From Diogma glabrata (taxonomy: Eukaryota > Arthropoda > Insecta > Diptera > Cylindrotomidae): a stretch of DNA of 64,000 nucleotides. Positions 45,079-57,436 of this stretch are shown in pieces (position 1 is the first letter of the stretch; each line of letters begins with the position of its first letter). Under the pieces are notes generated by a model, which was not told where the DNA came from, ran no database searches, and saw only the letters and a program-made list of their open reading frames with translations. The stretch spans positions 117,159,166 through 117,223,165 of the forward strand of contig OY856187.1 of assembly GCA_963693315.1 (NCBI GenBank), in the 5' to 3' direction. A program made the position numbers and the translations under genes.

Positions 45079-48000
45079 TATTGATTTTACTGCTTCCTTT
45101 AAAAGTTTTCAATTAATCCATATAGCAATGGGGTTATCTTATCCATGTTTGTTTTCGTACCCTAGTTACTATTACTCCATATAAAATAGTATCCATGGAT
45201 CATATTTTTATTTCAACCATTACAATTTTCAATGTACTCCCAATAATAGATTACCAAATACCAGTGCACTAGATTTTGTTTAATATGCCGATGTTATTAA
45301 TATAATAGCTTAGTCCAAATCTTACTTGCAAATTATAAGAACTAGTCAACACGTTTTAGATATTTTATAATTTTGATATCACAATGTTTGTGTGTCACAT
45401 ACTTATCATAATTCTTTTTATTCATTTCCCTGTATTCATTGTATTCATTTCTACACTGTAAATACGGCGCCTAAAATTCAACGTGAATTTTTAGGAAGGC
45501 AATTAAATTGAAGTTATTTTAAATAAAACAAAATTCTAACATAGTTATATATTAATGTTTTTTTAATAAACGTCTTTGCATTTTTTTACTATAAAGTTTG
45601 TGCTATTACACCACAAAAAACGTTTGTACAAAAATCATAATAATAATATTATTAACCTAGTTGGTTATAGTTTTATTGTTTTTCTTCTAGATTCTACAAT
45701 TTGCAAAAGAACTAATTTTTAGTTACATAGCCGAAAACAATATGCTCGCAAGATAAAATTATGATTAATTAAGTTGAATGCTTGTAAGCTAAATCAAAAA
45801 TTAAAAGTTAACTTTGAAAGTTGAAACTAAACATGATTTATAATTCGATATCATTTTCTCGTCGACTTTTTCAAAAAATAAATTTTCCACCTATCTCTTA
45901 TGGTTCCCATTTATCAAACAGCAAAAAATTTTTTAACTCAAACATTGCAGTTCTACCGTGTATATAAATAAAAGAGACCGAGAATAACTATTCAAAATAT
46001 ATTAATTCAATTAAACACAATTGTGTTCAGGTCCTTTAAAATTTTATCAATTATTTATATTGTAAACATATAACAGCCAAAACTCATAATATGAAGTACT
46101 ATATCAATAATTCAGCACCAACGCTTCTGCGCATGATTAATTTACATATTTTGGTTTTTGTTTAAAACAAGAAAAACTATATTTGTTTCACATGGAAAGA
46201 AAAGTAATGAAAACAACAATTGATTATACACAGAAATATAACTACATATTAAGTGATTTGAGGGGGAAATAACATGTGACGTTATAAAATAAAATACGAA
46301 ATATGTATACAGTGGAACGCTACATACGATCGGATAACACTTTGCAATGATCTTAAATTGTTTTACATTACGTAATTATTGTGTTGACTGTTTGTTTTCA
46401 TATTTTAAATGAAAATGTTTATTGAACAGATTTTTGTTGGTCGTTATAAAAAGTTGAAATTGTTGAACGCTAATTGAAGAGGGTTTAGATAAGTTTGCTG
46501 TGTACTTCCTTCATTCATTTCTTTTATTATGTTAATTCATATTCCCATACACATTCTTTCCCATACATTTATATTTAGAAATATTACCCTGACACATGTT
46601 TGATTTTGAAGTGTCTTATATTTTTGGTAGAGCTAAACTCAATCTTTAAACTGTTCTTGTGACATTGTTTCTTGGGTTGTGTTTAGCAATGGTAAACATG
46701 CAAATTATTTGCTCTATTATATCTGTAAAAACTTTTATTATTTTGAGTTTCACAATAAGTTTTAGTGTCATTAGTTCATCCTTGCTTGAACTTCTATTAA
46801 CGTGATTTAAACAGTGATTTAATTTCTTGTATAGTTAAAGGCAACGTTCTTCTTTTAATGTATGCACATAATTGTGCTAAATTTGTATATGGAAATTATT
46901 TCCTGTGGCTTATATCTACTGGGTTTTGTTTGTTTTCTTTTGCTTTTCTTTAATTAAAAATTCAAAACAAATTGAAAATGCAAATCTATGAATTGTTTTA
47001 TTGCTGTTAATTATTTAGCAACAAATAATTATAACAGTTTATTAGAGCAGAAGAAAGTTTTAGTTCATTAAACTGGATTAGCCTATCACTTTTGTCGTGA
47101 GCTTATACATTGAGACATTTGGTATAGTTGAAAAAATTACATTTCCCACCATACTCCTTTACTAAAAAATAACTTTAAGTTTATATCTCGAACTTTTCGT
47201 GGTCTTCTTTTACGTTTAAGTGTTTCAAAAATTTAATTCAGATGATCTTGTTAGATCTATAATAAATTGAAAGTTGAAACCCCTGGCCCATATGTTTATT
47301 CCAGAGAGAGAATCTCACAATCAAAACTAGTCTTGGTTACAATACCATTAGACAGTTGAATATAATCATTAATCACATATGTCATACATATTTCTTCTTG
47401 GATCCATATAAATCTTTTTTGAGATCTTTCTAAAGAAAAAGCTAGTTAGAATGTTAGATTCTTTCAACGATCATAAATGTCAAAAGAAGCGGCTAAATAA
47501 CAAACAATTTAATAATAATATTTATTTATCTAAATTAATTAGTTAACAAATCGATAGTTAATCAAAATTAATTAATTGAATAAATTTAAATAAAATTACG
47601 TTACACAAAAAAAGAAAACGAAAGAAATACAATTGTACGAAGGTAGAATTCATTCCATATTTATAGGAAAATGAGGAAATTTGATTTTTTATTTCTTTAA
47701 CTTTAATTGTTGAATTCCAAACACGCACAATTTGATTGTATAACAATGTATTTAAATGAGTATTATATATTTAGTTGGTAGTTTATGAGAGACCTTGAGA
47801 ATGAAACTATTATACATACAATTTTTTTATGAAGAAAAAAATTAATAAACTATAAAAGTGAATTGGAATGTATTTTTTCCAACTAAAACAAATTGTATTA
47901 GAAGAATTATAGGGGAAACGAGGTGAAAGAGGTAGATTGTATACATGAGAATTATAATAACCTACACAATTTTTTTTTTCGTATAAAATATGTTTTGAAT

Positions 48001-48487
48001 TTTTGATTCGTTGCAAAACCTCTTTCTCGAAGTAAATTAAAGTGAATTAAATAATTGTTTGACGGTTTAATTTATAATTTGTAATAATTGTAAGGCGGCA
48101 TGCATAGAAATCTATACAAAATTGAATTGATTCGTATAATGGAGGACGAAAACATTATTCAATGAAGAATCCTTATCTTTCAAGTTTCAACGATTACACA
48201 AAAGCTTTGTTTGATTTTTCCTCATTATTCTGTGTTTGATTTTTGCTCATTAAACTGTTAATTTTGTGCTCTAGACTATACTACCATGATCAGTGAAATA
48301 TTTATGTTCTTTCCCTTTCAAAAGTTTGGAATGGAATGTACCTAGTATCTCTTCGTTTATTCCATTTTTGTTTATGCCAGTTCTTCTGCTTTAAACTTTC
48401 ATTGATGCATTTTATAATTAGGCTGTCCTCTATAACTGTTTTCGATTTTACATTTACTCACTACATTTTTCTCCTGTCAAGACCACC
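45079..48487. other. Long unannotated AT-rich stretch
   Basis: No repeat family from this window, no RNA gene and no convincing exon was seen. A TATA-like GTGTATATAAATAAAAG lies at about 45958, with no supporting context. Confidence 0.35.
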
Positions 48488-48560
48488 TGCTGCTCAATTC
48501 TGTAACTGTGTAGCGGTGAAGCGTTAAAAGCTTTTTTTCTTTAAAAAACTTATGGCCGCT
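48488..48560 (+). mobile_element. Partial MITE related to 17091-17198
   Basis: CAATTCTGTAACTGTGTAGC and GGTGAAGCGTTAAAAG match the left arm of the MITE at 17091. AAAAAACTTAT resembles the start of its right arm, and the rest is missing. Confidence 0.5.
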
Positions 48561-48732
48561 TTATATTTCCAGAATATAACTACAGATAAAGGCTAAATAA
48601 AATATTATTTTATAAATTAAAACTAAATAATTAATAAACATAGAATGATTCTAAACACAGAATTATTTGTTTGATAATCGGCTTTTTAATAGAAAATAAT
48701 TAAAAAATTGTTTAATGCAATGAAACACGATT

Positions 48733-48990
48733 GGACAGGAGAAGACTACCCCCGCGGTTCATTTTGAAGACCTACGCGAAGCGAGGGCTTTTATTGAACC
48801 AAGGCGTAATCTTCATTGCATCTTGAGTGAATGTACAACGTTTTCGCATAACTGAATGGTATAACAAACAAGTTTTTGAATTTAATAAACTAGCTAGACA
48901 TTTTAAAAATTCGAAAAAAGAATTAAACATGACATTACTTTAACTATAAACTTCATAAAATAATTCATTTGTATGTTCTAATATTATGAC
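48733..48990 (-). repeat. Dispersed repeat with conserved hairpin, inverted copy
   Basis: This is the reverse complement of the repeat at 52670-52880 and 53100-53336. Shared landmarks are AAACGTTGTACAT, AGATTACGCC, CTCGCTTCGCGTAGG, AATGAACCGCGGG and GTCTAGCTAGTTTA-type blocks. The hairpin portion (48733-48818) keeps its pairing despite sequence changes. Confidence 0.7.
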
Positions 48991-49037
48991 TATTTTATTG
49001 CAAACGGCATTTATATAACGGGTGTAACCCAAAATCT

Positions 49038-49124
49038 CCATTATGATAATTTACCGACAAAAGTGAATTTTTGAATATATGTGTGTACAAAAATTCACTT
49101 TCGTGCTGTAAATTATCATAATGG
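49038..49124. repeat. 87-bp hairpin element
   Basis: CCATTATGATAATTTAC and AAAGTGAATTTTTG are mirrored by CAAAAATTCACTTT and GTAAATTATCATAATGG. Short unpaired bulges and a 14-nt loop interrupt the pairing. It appears inserted in the left flank of the next inverted repeat. Confidence 0.75.
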
Positions 49125-49132
49125 AAACTTAA

Positions 49133-49642
<510 letters not shown>

Positions 49643-49678
49643 CTATCCGGCAGATTTTGGACTAAAAAATTATCAGTT

Positions 49679-51130
49679 GTAATTTCCCAAGGGCAGTGCT
49701 AATTCGAAATAATTTTTTGCCAAAAATTTCGAAAGCAAAAATATTGATTGAAGCACGAGGCCGTAGGCCGAGGACTTTTATCAATACCACTTGCTTAAGG
49801 AATTTTTCAAAAAATTATGAGAATTTATCAACGAACGACCCAATTCGTTTAGAAAATTTTTTGCCATTTTTCATTTCTTTATATATTTTTTATGAATTAT
49901 ACGTTGGCCTACTGTGATATCAGTTAATTATTTCAAAATTAGATTGATAATTTTTAATATCCCAGTAGGCCAGACGTATAAATATTGATTATTAGTATAG
50001 TTCAAATTTTCTTGGTGAAATTGAATGATGTCATTACATTTTAGAGAATTTCATTGGTTTAAATTAAAATAAAACTAAGGCAAAAAATTTTCAGTAGTAA
50101 TTTCCCAAGGGCGGTGATAATTCGAAATAATTTTTTGCGAAAATTTCGAAAGCAAGTATATTGTTAATAGCACGACACCGTAGGCCGAGGGCTATTATCA
50201 ATACCACTTGCTTGAGGAATTTTCTAAAAAATTATCAGAATTTATCACCGAACGGAGGGGAATACGTATAAAAAATTTTGCTATTTTGCATTTCTTTATA
50301 TATTTTTTATGAATTATCCCTGTCTGCCCTACTGCGATATCAGTTAATTATTTTATAATTATTTGATAATTAACTGATATCGCAGTAGGCCAGTCGCATT
50401 ATTATTTGTTATTAGTATAATTCAAATGTAATTGGTCAAATTGAATGATGTCATTACATTTTAGAAAATTTCATTGGGTTAAATTAAAATAAAGCTAAGG
50501 CAATTTTGAGTAGTAATTTCCCTAGGACGGTTTAAATTCGAAATAACTTTTTGTGAAATTTTGAAAGCAAGTTGATTGGCAATAGCCTGGTAGGCTAAGG
50601 GCTATTGTCGATGCCACTTGCTAGAAAAATTTTCAAAAAATTATGAAAATTTATCACCGGTCGAGGGAAATTCGTTTAGAAAATTTTTGCCATCTTTGAT
50701 TTATTGAATATTTTTGTGTTGTTTTATTCGTGGATTATTTTTATTTATTCTGGCCTACTATAAATCCATCGAAGCTTCAAACAAAAATAATATTATCGAA
50801 AATTGAAAAAATCAAGCAAACAGAAAAATATTATAAATGGCAAATACAATATCTTCACTATGAAAATTATTTTGCAGGAAAAAAAATTGGATTCGTCAAG
50901 AAATATTATTTTAAGACTTTTAATAATTTATGATTCTATTAATTCATATTTCTGTAAAAAAAATAAAATGTTTGTGATAATTTACCGTGATAATTAACCT
51001 ATTCTTAATAATTTCCGTATTATTAGTATAATTAATATGTGCTTGATCAAATTGAATGATGTCATTACATTTTTTAGAAAATCCATTGGGTTAAATTCAA
51101 ATAAAAGTAAAGCAACATATTTTCATAATA
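49679..51130 (+). repeat. Satellite of about 417-bp units, 3+ copies
   Basis: Units begin GTAATTTCCC at 49679, 50097 and 50513; the last is enlarged by about 190 bp of unrelated sequence (about 50750-50990). Common landmarks are ATTCGAAATAATTTTTTG, GGCCGTAGGCCGAGG, TTTATATATTTTTTATGAAT and GAATGATGTCATTACATTTT. Each unit has an internal inverted pair (GGCCTACTGNGATATCAG and its inverse CTGATATCGCAGTAGGCC), complete in unit 2 at about 50327-50395. Confidence 0.85.
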
Positions 51131-51530
51131 TTTTTTACGAAATGCTACGGGATAATTTCAAAGTTTACGAAGCTTCTTTATAATTAAAAATGGGTTGTAA
51201 TGCCAATATATTCCTTAAACGCCCCATACACCTACAAGCATGCTTGACCAGCACAGCTGATAGTAGGGTTGCCACCTTTTTAGAACGTCAAATACTGACA
51301 AAATATATTTTCCACCATAATTTTATATGTAACCAAAACCCCCAATATTATATAAGCCTGTTTGTTTTTTTAGCACAGAAAAAATCGTGAACTTATAGCG
51401 CCATTTTGAAATTAAAACTGAATATAAAAAAATTTCAAAAATATTTAACGCATTCTTGAAATTTAAAACTCGTTTTAAAAAAATTTAATCAAAATCGCTA
51501 ATCTATTTTTTTCATATGACTTTGTCATTG
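51131..51530. other. Unannotated DNA
   Basis: TAGGGTTGCCACC at 51265 resembles an hAT-type terminus, as at 61114, but no partner end was found nearby. Confidence 0.3.
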
Positions 51531-52133
51531 CCCGAGCAGAAATTTGTCAAAGCTCAAGTAAGGTCCTGATCGGTTTGCTTGAATCCAGGCATTGGTAGGG
51601 CAGCTTGATTGGGCCTTGACCATGGGTGTAACGCTTTTGCCCTATCAGGTCCTGATTGGGATTACCGGATCGGTCCCTGATTGGGATAATCGGATCAGGC
51701 CTTGATTGGGATATTCGGACCAGACCCTGATATATATTTATATATTATATACATAAATTAATCAAATTAAAATAAAAAAATTACAATGGAAAAAATTAAA
51801 ACATACATACCACCTTAATCACTATTATTATAGTCTTTCACCCGAGAAGCGATAACTAAAACATAAATGAAACGATTTTAACTACATATTTCTAAAATGG
51901 ATTATACTCTAGTGAATTTTAACCAATTGAAATTCCAGCTAGGGGGCAAATATGAAAAACCTGATCAGGGCCGGATGTATTCAAATAAGGTTAACCCTAA
52001 AAGGGTATTCTAAATCAAGCCCGGAACAGGCCCACATCAGATTGCCCTAAAAGGGATTGCCATTGTAGGACTGACCAGATCCTGATCACGCCCTGAATGT
52101 ATTCAGATTTTCCCTAACTAATTTCTGCTTGGG
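51531..52133. mobile_element. Inverted-repeat element with motif-rich arms (family 2)
   Basis: The termini are CCCGAGCAGAAATTTG and, inverted at the right, CCCAAGCAGAAATTAG. The arms (51560-51730, 51960-52110) are built from words like CCTGATTGGGAT, CCTGATCAGG, TCCTGATC and CCCTAAAAGGG. The core (51780-51930: CATAGTCTTTC-like TTATAGTCTTTCACCCGAGA, then TTCTAAAATGGAT) matches 24835-24960 of family 1, although the arm words differ completely. No ORF and no clear TSD. Confidence 0.7.
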
Positions 52134-52439
52134 TAGTTTATGTATATGGCATCAATCAATCGGGCTATGAATATTTGGGGTTTTGATGTAACCGAAACGA
52201 AATTTTACATAATTCTTATTACGTCACAAGGGACCAAATAAACAAAATAGTATTAGAAAAAATTTAGTTTTAGATGTTATTGATTTAGGTATGTATTAGA
52301 GTGTTTTTAATTTTTTTTTCGGTCGCATAAACCGTTTTTGAATTGGACCTACAAAAATTTTCAGTTTCATAGATCAAACCTGTGAGTGAACGCCGCAAAC
52401 CGAGTTTGTTTCCTATATATAATTATAATATGGTAAAAA

Positions 52440-53340
52440 CAACCTCTTTGCGCATAAACAACCTTTGCGCACAAACAAATCGTAGGACACATTTTATATC
52501 CTAGTTATCGTGACTGAAAGTTGAACTTAACGCCCGTAAAATAAAAGGCCGTTGCTATATAAAACATTAGTGTATTTTTCTACTTTGCCGCCCGTAAAAT
52601 AATCGCCCGGAAAATAATCATAAAATTAGAACAAACAAATAAATTATTGTATGAAGTTTATAGAAAAAATCATGGCATGTTTAGTATAGTTTTCAAAATG
52701 TCTAGCGAGTTTAAAATACTCAAAAATTGATTTATACCTCAATTAAGTTGTTTTGTTGTGCGTAAAACGTTGTACATATACTCAGGATGAAAGGAAGATT
52801 ACGCCCTTGATTCAATATAAGCCCTTGCTTCGCGCTGGGCTTCAATATGAACCGCAGGCGTAATTTTCTACTTTCTGCCCTCGTCGACATGTAAATAACT
52901 ATTACGCACAAATGCATCGTAAATCACATTTTATATCCTAGTTATCGTGGCGGAAAGTTGAACTTTACGTCCGTAAAACAAAAGCCCGTTGCTATATAAG
53001 ACATTGGTATGTTTTTCCACTTTACCACCCGTAAAATAATCGCCCGTGAAAAAATTAAAATAATCTTAAAATTCAAACAAACAAATAAATAATTGTATGA
53101 AGTTTAATTGAAAATCATGGCATGTTTAGTTTTTTTTTTCGAATTTCAAAACGTCCAGCGAGTTTAAAATATTCAAAAAATGATTAATTCTCCAATTAAG
53201 TTGTGCATTTGCGTAAAACGTTGTACATACACTCAGGCTGAAAGGAAGATTACGCCCTTGGCTCAATAAAAGCCATCGCTTCACATCGGGCTTCAATATG
53301 AACCGCAGGCGTAATCTTCTACTTTCAACGATCGATATGC
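52440..53340 (+). repeat. Two tandem copies of a 437-bp repeat with conserved hairpin
   Basis: CTAGTTATCGTG at 52501 and 52938 sets the period. Shared blocks are GCCCGTAAAATAA, TGTATGAAGTTTA, ATCATGGCATGTTTAGT, CGTAAAACGTTGTACATA and a hairpin (52789-52875 and 53240-53336). In the hairpin, GAAAGGAAGATTACGCCC pairs with GGCGTAATCTTCTACTTTC, with an inner stem TTCAATATAAGCCC / GGGCTTCAATATGAA. No protein is encoded. Confidence 0.8.
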
Positions 53341-53840
53341 AAATAAATAACTATTAAAATTTTTTATATTTATTTTATTAAAAACTCTTTAAAGTCTTGA
53401 TTTACAAGTAAATGTAAACATTTTTGTATTTACTTAAGACATTTTAAGAATAAAAAAAAAAATAATATTTTTCATCAATATTTTTCAACTTTTTAACGAA
53501 ATCAAAATTTTGCGACACCTTTTTACATGTTTGATCCATTTTTTGAAATCAAATTTGAAAAATTGGTCGTTTTTATAAAATCAAATTTAATTTTAGCAGT
53601 TTGGTACAATTTTGTAGCGAACTAGAATCTGCATATAATTCTGAATACTAATATTACAACGAAGATGGGGCATATTTAAATATCTTAAATTTGTTTATAA
53701 ATTATATATTCATCAATTAAATAAATATCTAATACACTAGTAGTGTGTATTACTTTGCCCAGATATGATATTGCATCAAGAAATATTTTCCAATACATTT
53801 TAGAAAACAAATACAAAAAAACATACATAGTGGAGACCTC
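53341..53840. other. Unannotated AT-rich DNA
   Basis: Nothing recognised. Confidence 0.3.
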
Positions 53841-53910
53841 GGGTTAAATACAACTTTCCGCCACGATAACTAGGATGTAAAATGTGTTTAACAATTCATT
53901 TGTGCGTAAA
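53841..53910 (-). repeat. Inverted fragment of the 437-bp repeat
   Basis: CAACTTTCCGCCACGATAAC, TAGGATGTAAAATGTG and CATTTGTGCGTAA are the reverse complement of 52905-52965. Confidence 0.75.
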
Positions 53911-56004
53911 AGTAATGAAATAAGTTTTCATTCGAAACGAAAATAAAATTGAAAATGAATAACTAATGAAAAATAATAAACAAATTGTTCAAACGCCTAA
54001 AACGTATGTAGTTTTACTAATTATTAAATTGGTTGATAAAAGAAATATCATAAAATATTATTCTAATAGTTTTTAAAAATGATAACCGAAAAATAGATGT
54101 GGATTTATCAAAGGAGAATAAATAACATCGGCTTGAGAATTCAGTAAATTATTGTTAAAATACATTGCCTTATTTTCAAAAAACCATAATCTACAAGAAA
54201 CCTTCAAGCTACATTGTTCATACCAAAATTTCTAGCCGTTATTTGTCAAGCACTTAAGTCATTAATACTCATACACACACTAAAAGCAAGGCGAAAACGT
54301 AAATTCGTATGCAAAACTATACATAAAAAACAACAAAAACCAGCTAAGAATTATAACAAAATTAGAGAAATTAAATTTCCTTGAAAAGCCATATACAAAA
54401 CTTAAGTGTTGATTGAATTAAGAAATGAAAAACAACCAAACTTGTAGACTAGCATATAAATTATACATCCATTTGCGTATATGAATGCGTGTCGAAAGCT
54501 CTATCTGTAGCTTTTGTTATATTTTTGTTTAAATTTAATACGGAAAAAGAAACATGAAATGACAAAAGTAATGGAATTCGAATGTCATTCAAGACATTAA
54601 AAATCAGGAGTTTAATTTATTAAGATTAATGTTGAGTATTTGTTCGATGTAAATATATTTAATTAAAGTTATGTTTTTTGTTAAAGATTATTGTTTTGTT
54701 TAATTAGAATTTAGAAGGTAAAATGTAATAAATTATTGTTTATGTTTTAATATTGATGTTATAAGGTTCAAGTTTAAACATGATTAAATGTTGATGAATG
54801 TGAACAACATTTTATGATCTATACTTAAAAGTTTTAAATTTATTATGTTTTTAATTTAAGGGCTATTATAACTTTTGTTGTTTATTGTTATTATATCAAC
54901 TAAAAACATTTATGTAATGAATTATCAGTAATATTGCAAAATAAAAAGCTTATTTTAGATTATTAATCTTTTATTCTCTCCGTACGTTTATTCCCTTTGG
55001 ATATATTCCATTACAACTTACTAAATGGTGTTTGTTTTATAGTTATCAACTGACATTTTTCAACCCAACTTTTCCAATTAACTCAGAAACGTTTTAGAAA
55101 ACTTCTTCATTTATTCTAAATGTTGCAACTTTTCAATAATTTCAATTTTTGTGAAAACTCGACATTTAATCTGCAACAACCTGATTTTTTGCAACTATTC
55201 GTATTAGATGGTAGTTGCGGAAGCTGGATTCACTTGTATTTCGTGTCCATTTTTAGTGTCAATTGCATGTCATGTCACCCAAATAATTCCTTTTATTGTA
55301 AAAAATGCGTCTAGTTCAAAATGTTTCTTATTATATGTTGGCAAACTTAATAATTTTTCGGACACATTTCGACCGGTACAATAATCGAACCCATTAAAAG
55401 AAAATCATGTTCTTGAGGTTCATTGGATATGATTTCATCCGACCACTGCTGGTTAGCTGGTATTTATAAAAAACTTCGAGTTCAGCAACAGGGTGACGGT
55501 ATTGCAGGAAATTAAGTTAATTCGTTTATTTTGCTTTTGAGTTCTAAGGAGTTCCGAAAAGTAGGGAAGGCTAAAGACAGTGAACGCGCACAAACTTGAT
55601 AACAGTACAGCACTATTAAGAAGGCTCAGTCTTCTTCAGATGAGCTCTTTGTCATTGCCAATATTGAATATATGTTCGTTCCAGAGTAAGGCAATAGAAA
55701 TTGTTACTGCATTTTCATCGTCACTGCACGTACTAATTAAAATATCGTTGGGGAAATTGATCTTCCATCTGGAAAAAAAATTAATAGCCTTGTTTTAGTG
55801 AAGCTAAAATTGGCAAAGTTTTGATCATCACAACGGCAGCTTTAGGTCCTCATTTATATTTGTCATTCTTTTATAAACCGAACTTCTTTCTCACAGAAAC
55901 AGTTTTGATTTGCCTGAAAATTTTTTTAGGGGATTTATATCGAAAAATAAGATAATAAGATAAGATCTTTTTGTTTTGGATCTTATAAGATCTTTTTGTT
56001 TTGG
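53911..56004. other. Unannotated AT-rich DNA
   Basis: A 20-bp duplication (TAAGATCTTTTTGTTTTGGA twice) lies at 55962-56004. The ORFs at 55120 and 55580 show no recognised motif. Confidence 0.3.
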
Positions 56005-56500
56005 AAAATAGAGCGGTTCTAAATTTCAAGAGTTTCGTGATTTTAGACTTGACGACTTATTTTCAAAAATTCTTAACTTCGGTTCTATTTAAGATAAAAA
56101 CTTCTGTTTTGTTTTATTTTAAAGTTTAAAGATGCTATTTTAAACAAAATAAAGTCAATAAAAATTATTAAGAAATTTCTATTGTTATAAACAAATAAAA
56201 TCTTGAAATTTTGTCTTAATCAAAAATGTGTAGGTCAGATTTTGTTCTAATCTTTTCGGTATGTAAAACGATGAACCATTTATGGAATGTTTTGTAGTCC
56301 CGCACTCGATAAATTATTTTATTTGAACAGTAAAAATCATTTCTCCATTAATTAATAATACGTTTTTTATAGAAAATTGAACGTAGAATATGATGGTCAT
56401 ACTAAAAACTCTTTAATAGAACCGAAGTTATGAATTTTTGAAAATAAGCCGTCAAGTCAAAAATCACAAAATTCTCGAAAGCTAGAACTGCTCTATTTAC
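56005..56500. mobile_element. Foldback element of about 496 bp
   Basis: Left arm 56005-56092 (AAATAGAGCGGTTCTA ... AAAATTCTTAACTTCGGTTC) pairs with right arm 56413-56500 as an inverse with about 10 mismatches. The spacer is 320 bp of AT-rich DNA. Confidence 0.75.
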
Positions 56501-56721
56501 AAAAAAAAAATTCCTCGAACACGTCCACGACATTTTGTCCAAATTTGTTCGATTTGTAAAAAAATGCTCCATATGGTTAAAAGCATATTTTGGATATGAA
56601 CAATTTTAAAATCCTTGAATTATAAACTGAACAAGAATAAAGTGAACTTAATTACGCTGAAAATAAATAGAAAACAGAAATAAAATTAACATTTTTTTGG
56701 TTATGAGCTTTTGTGTCATAT

Positions 56722-57393
56722 TGTTACGATTACAGAAAAATCTAGACGATTACAGAAAAATCTAGACGATTACGGTCACTTCCAGGAAAATCAAATCAAC
56801 AAAATACTACAACAAATTAATGAAATGAATAATGTTGTTGTTGTTGTCCTGTTATTAGAATTAGGGTCATTGTCAATATAAAATTGAATGATTTTATGAA
56901 TCAAATCAGCATAACGTAAATCAATCGAATATTCTACTATTTTCTAAAGGTTTCTAATAAGTGACCTCGAATTTTATAGATAATGCAAAATCGTATATAA
57001 AGAGGGATGTCTTGCAAGACAGAATTAGTGTTATTTTAAACCTGCGATAGTGAAGTTGTAATTATATAAGTGATATTTAAATTAGTTTTTGTAAATAAAG
57101 TTTAAAGTGTTATTAAGTAGAAATAATTTGTGTATTATTTTAAACGTTGTATTACTGGAAATTTCTACAATCAACCGTTGGGGTTTCTGAAGCTGTTGAA
57201 AGAATATTCTAGCTAGGAATATTGTTCGCTGTATTGTTTTCCTATTGTTGTGGAACAATCAAGGAGTTGAATACTTAAAAAAACCTGGTGTTTGTGCTCG
57301 CTAATCAGTGATCGAACTCTGAAGAGATTTGGGAATTGCGTTTATTGAATTGTGAGTAAGGCCAATTCGAAGTAAGGTTAGAAAAACGTAAAA
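56722..57393 (+). mobile_element. Solo LTR, second copy
   Basis: It starts TGTTACGATT and ends near AAAACGTAAAA, with a 4-bp TSD ATAT (56718-56721 and 57394-57397). It contains a TATA box (CGTATATAAAGAGG, about 56992), AATAAAGTTT, ATCAACCGTTGG and GTTGTGGAACAA, aligning with 36351-37046. The 5' part has a tandem GATTACAGAAAAATCTAGAC duplication. No internal region remains. Confidence 0.8.
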
Positions 57394-57436
57394 ATATATT
57401 TTGTTAAATGTTTTTAAAACAATATAAATATTAATT

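Noticed and set aside
45950..46020. TATA-like sequence as a promoter
   Set aside because: No initiator at suitable spacing and no downstream ORF; such words are common in AT-rich DNA.
51260..51310. TAGGGTTGCCACC as an hAT terminus
   Set aside because: No matching inverted end or 8-bp duplication was found nearby.
55580..55798. 72-aa ORF; the reverse strand vaguely resembles a LINE reading
   Set aside because: No RT or endonuclease motif could be placed with confidence in either direction.
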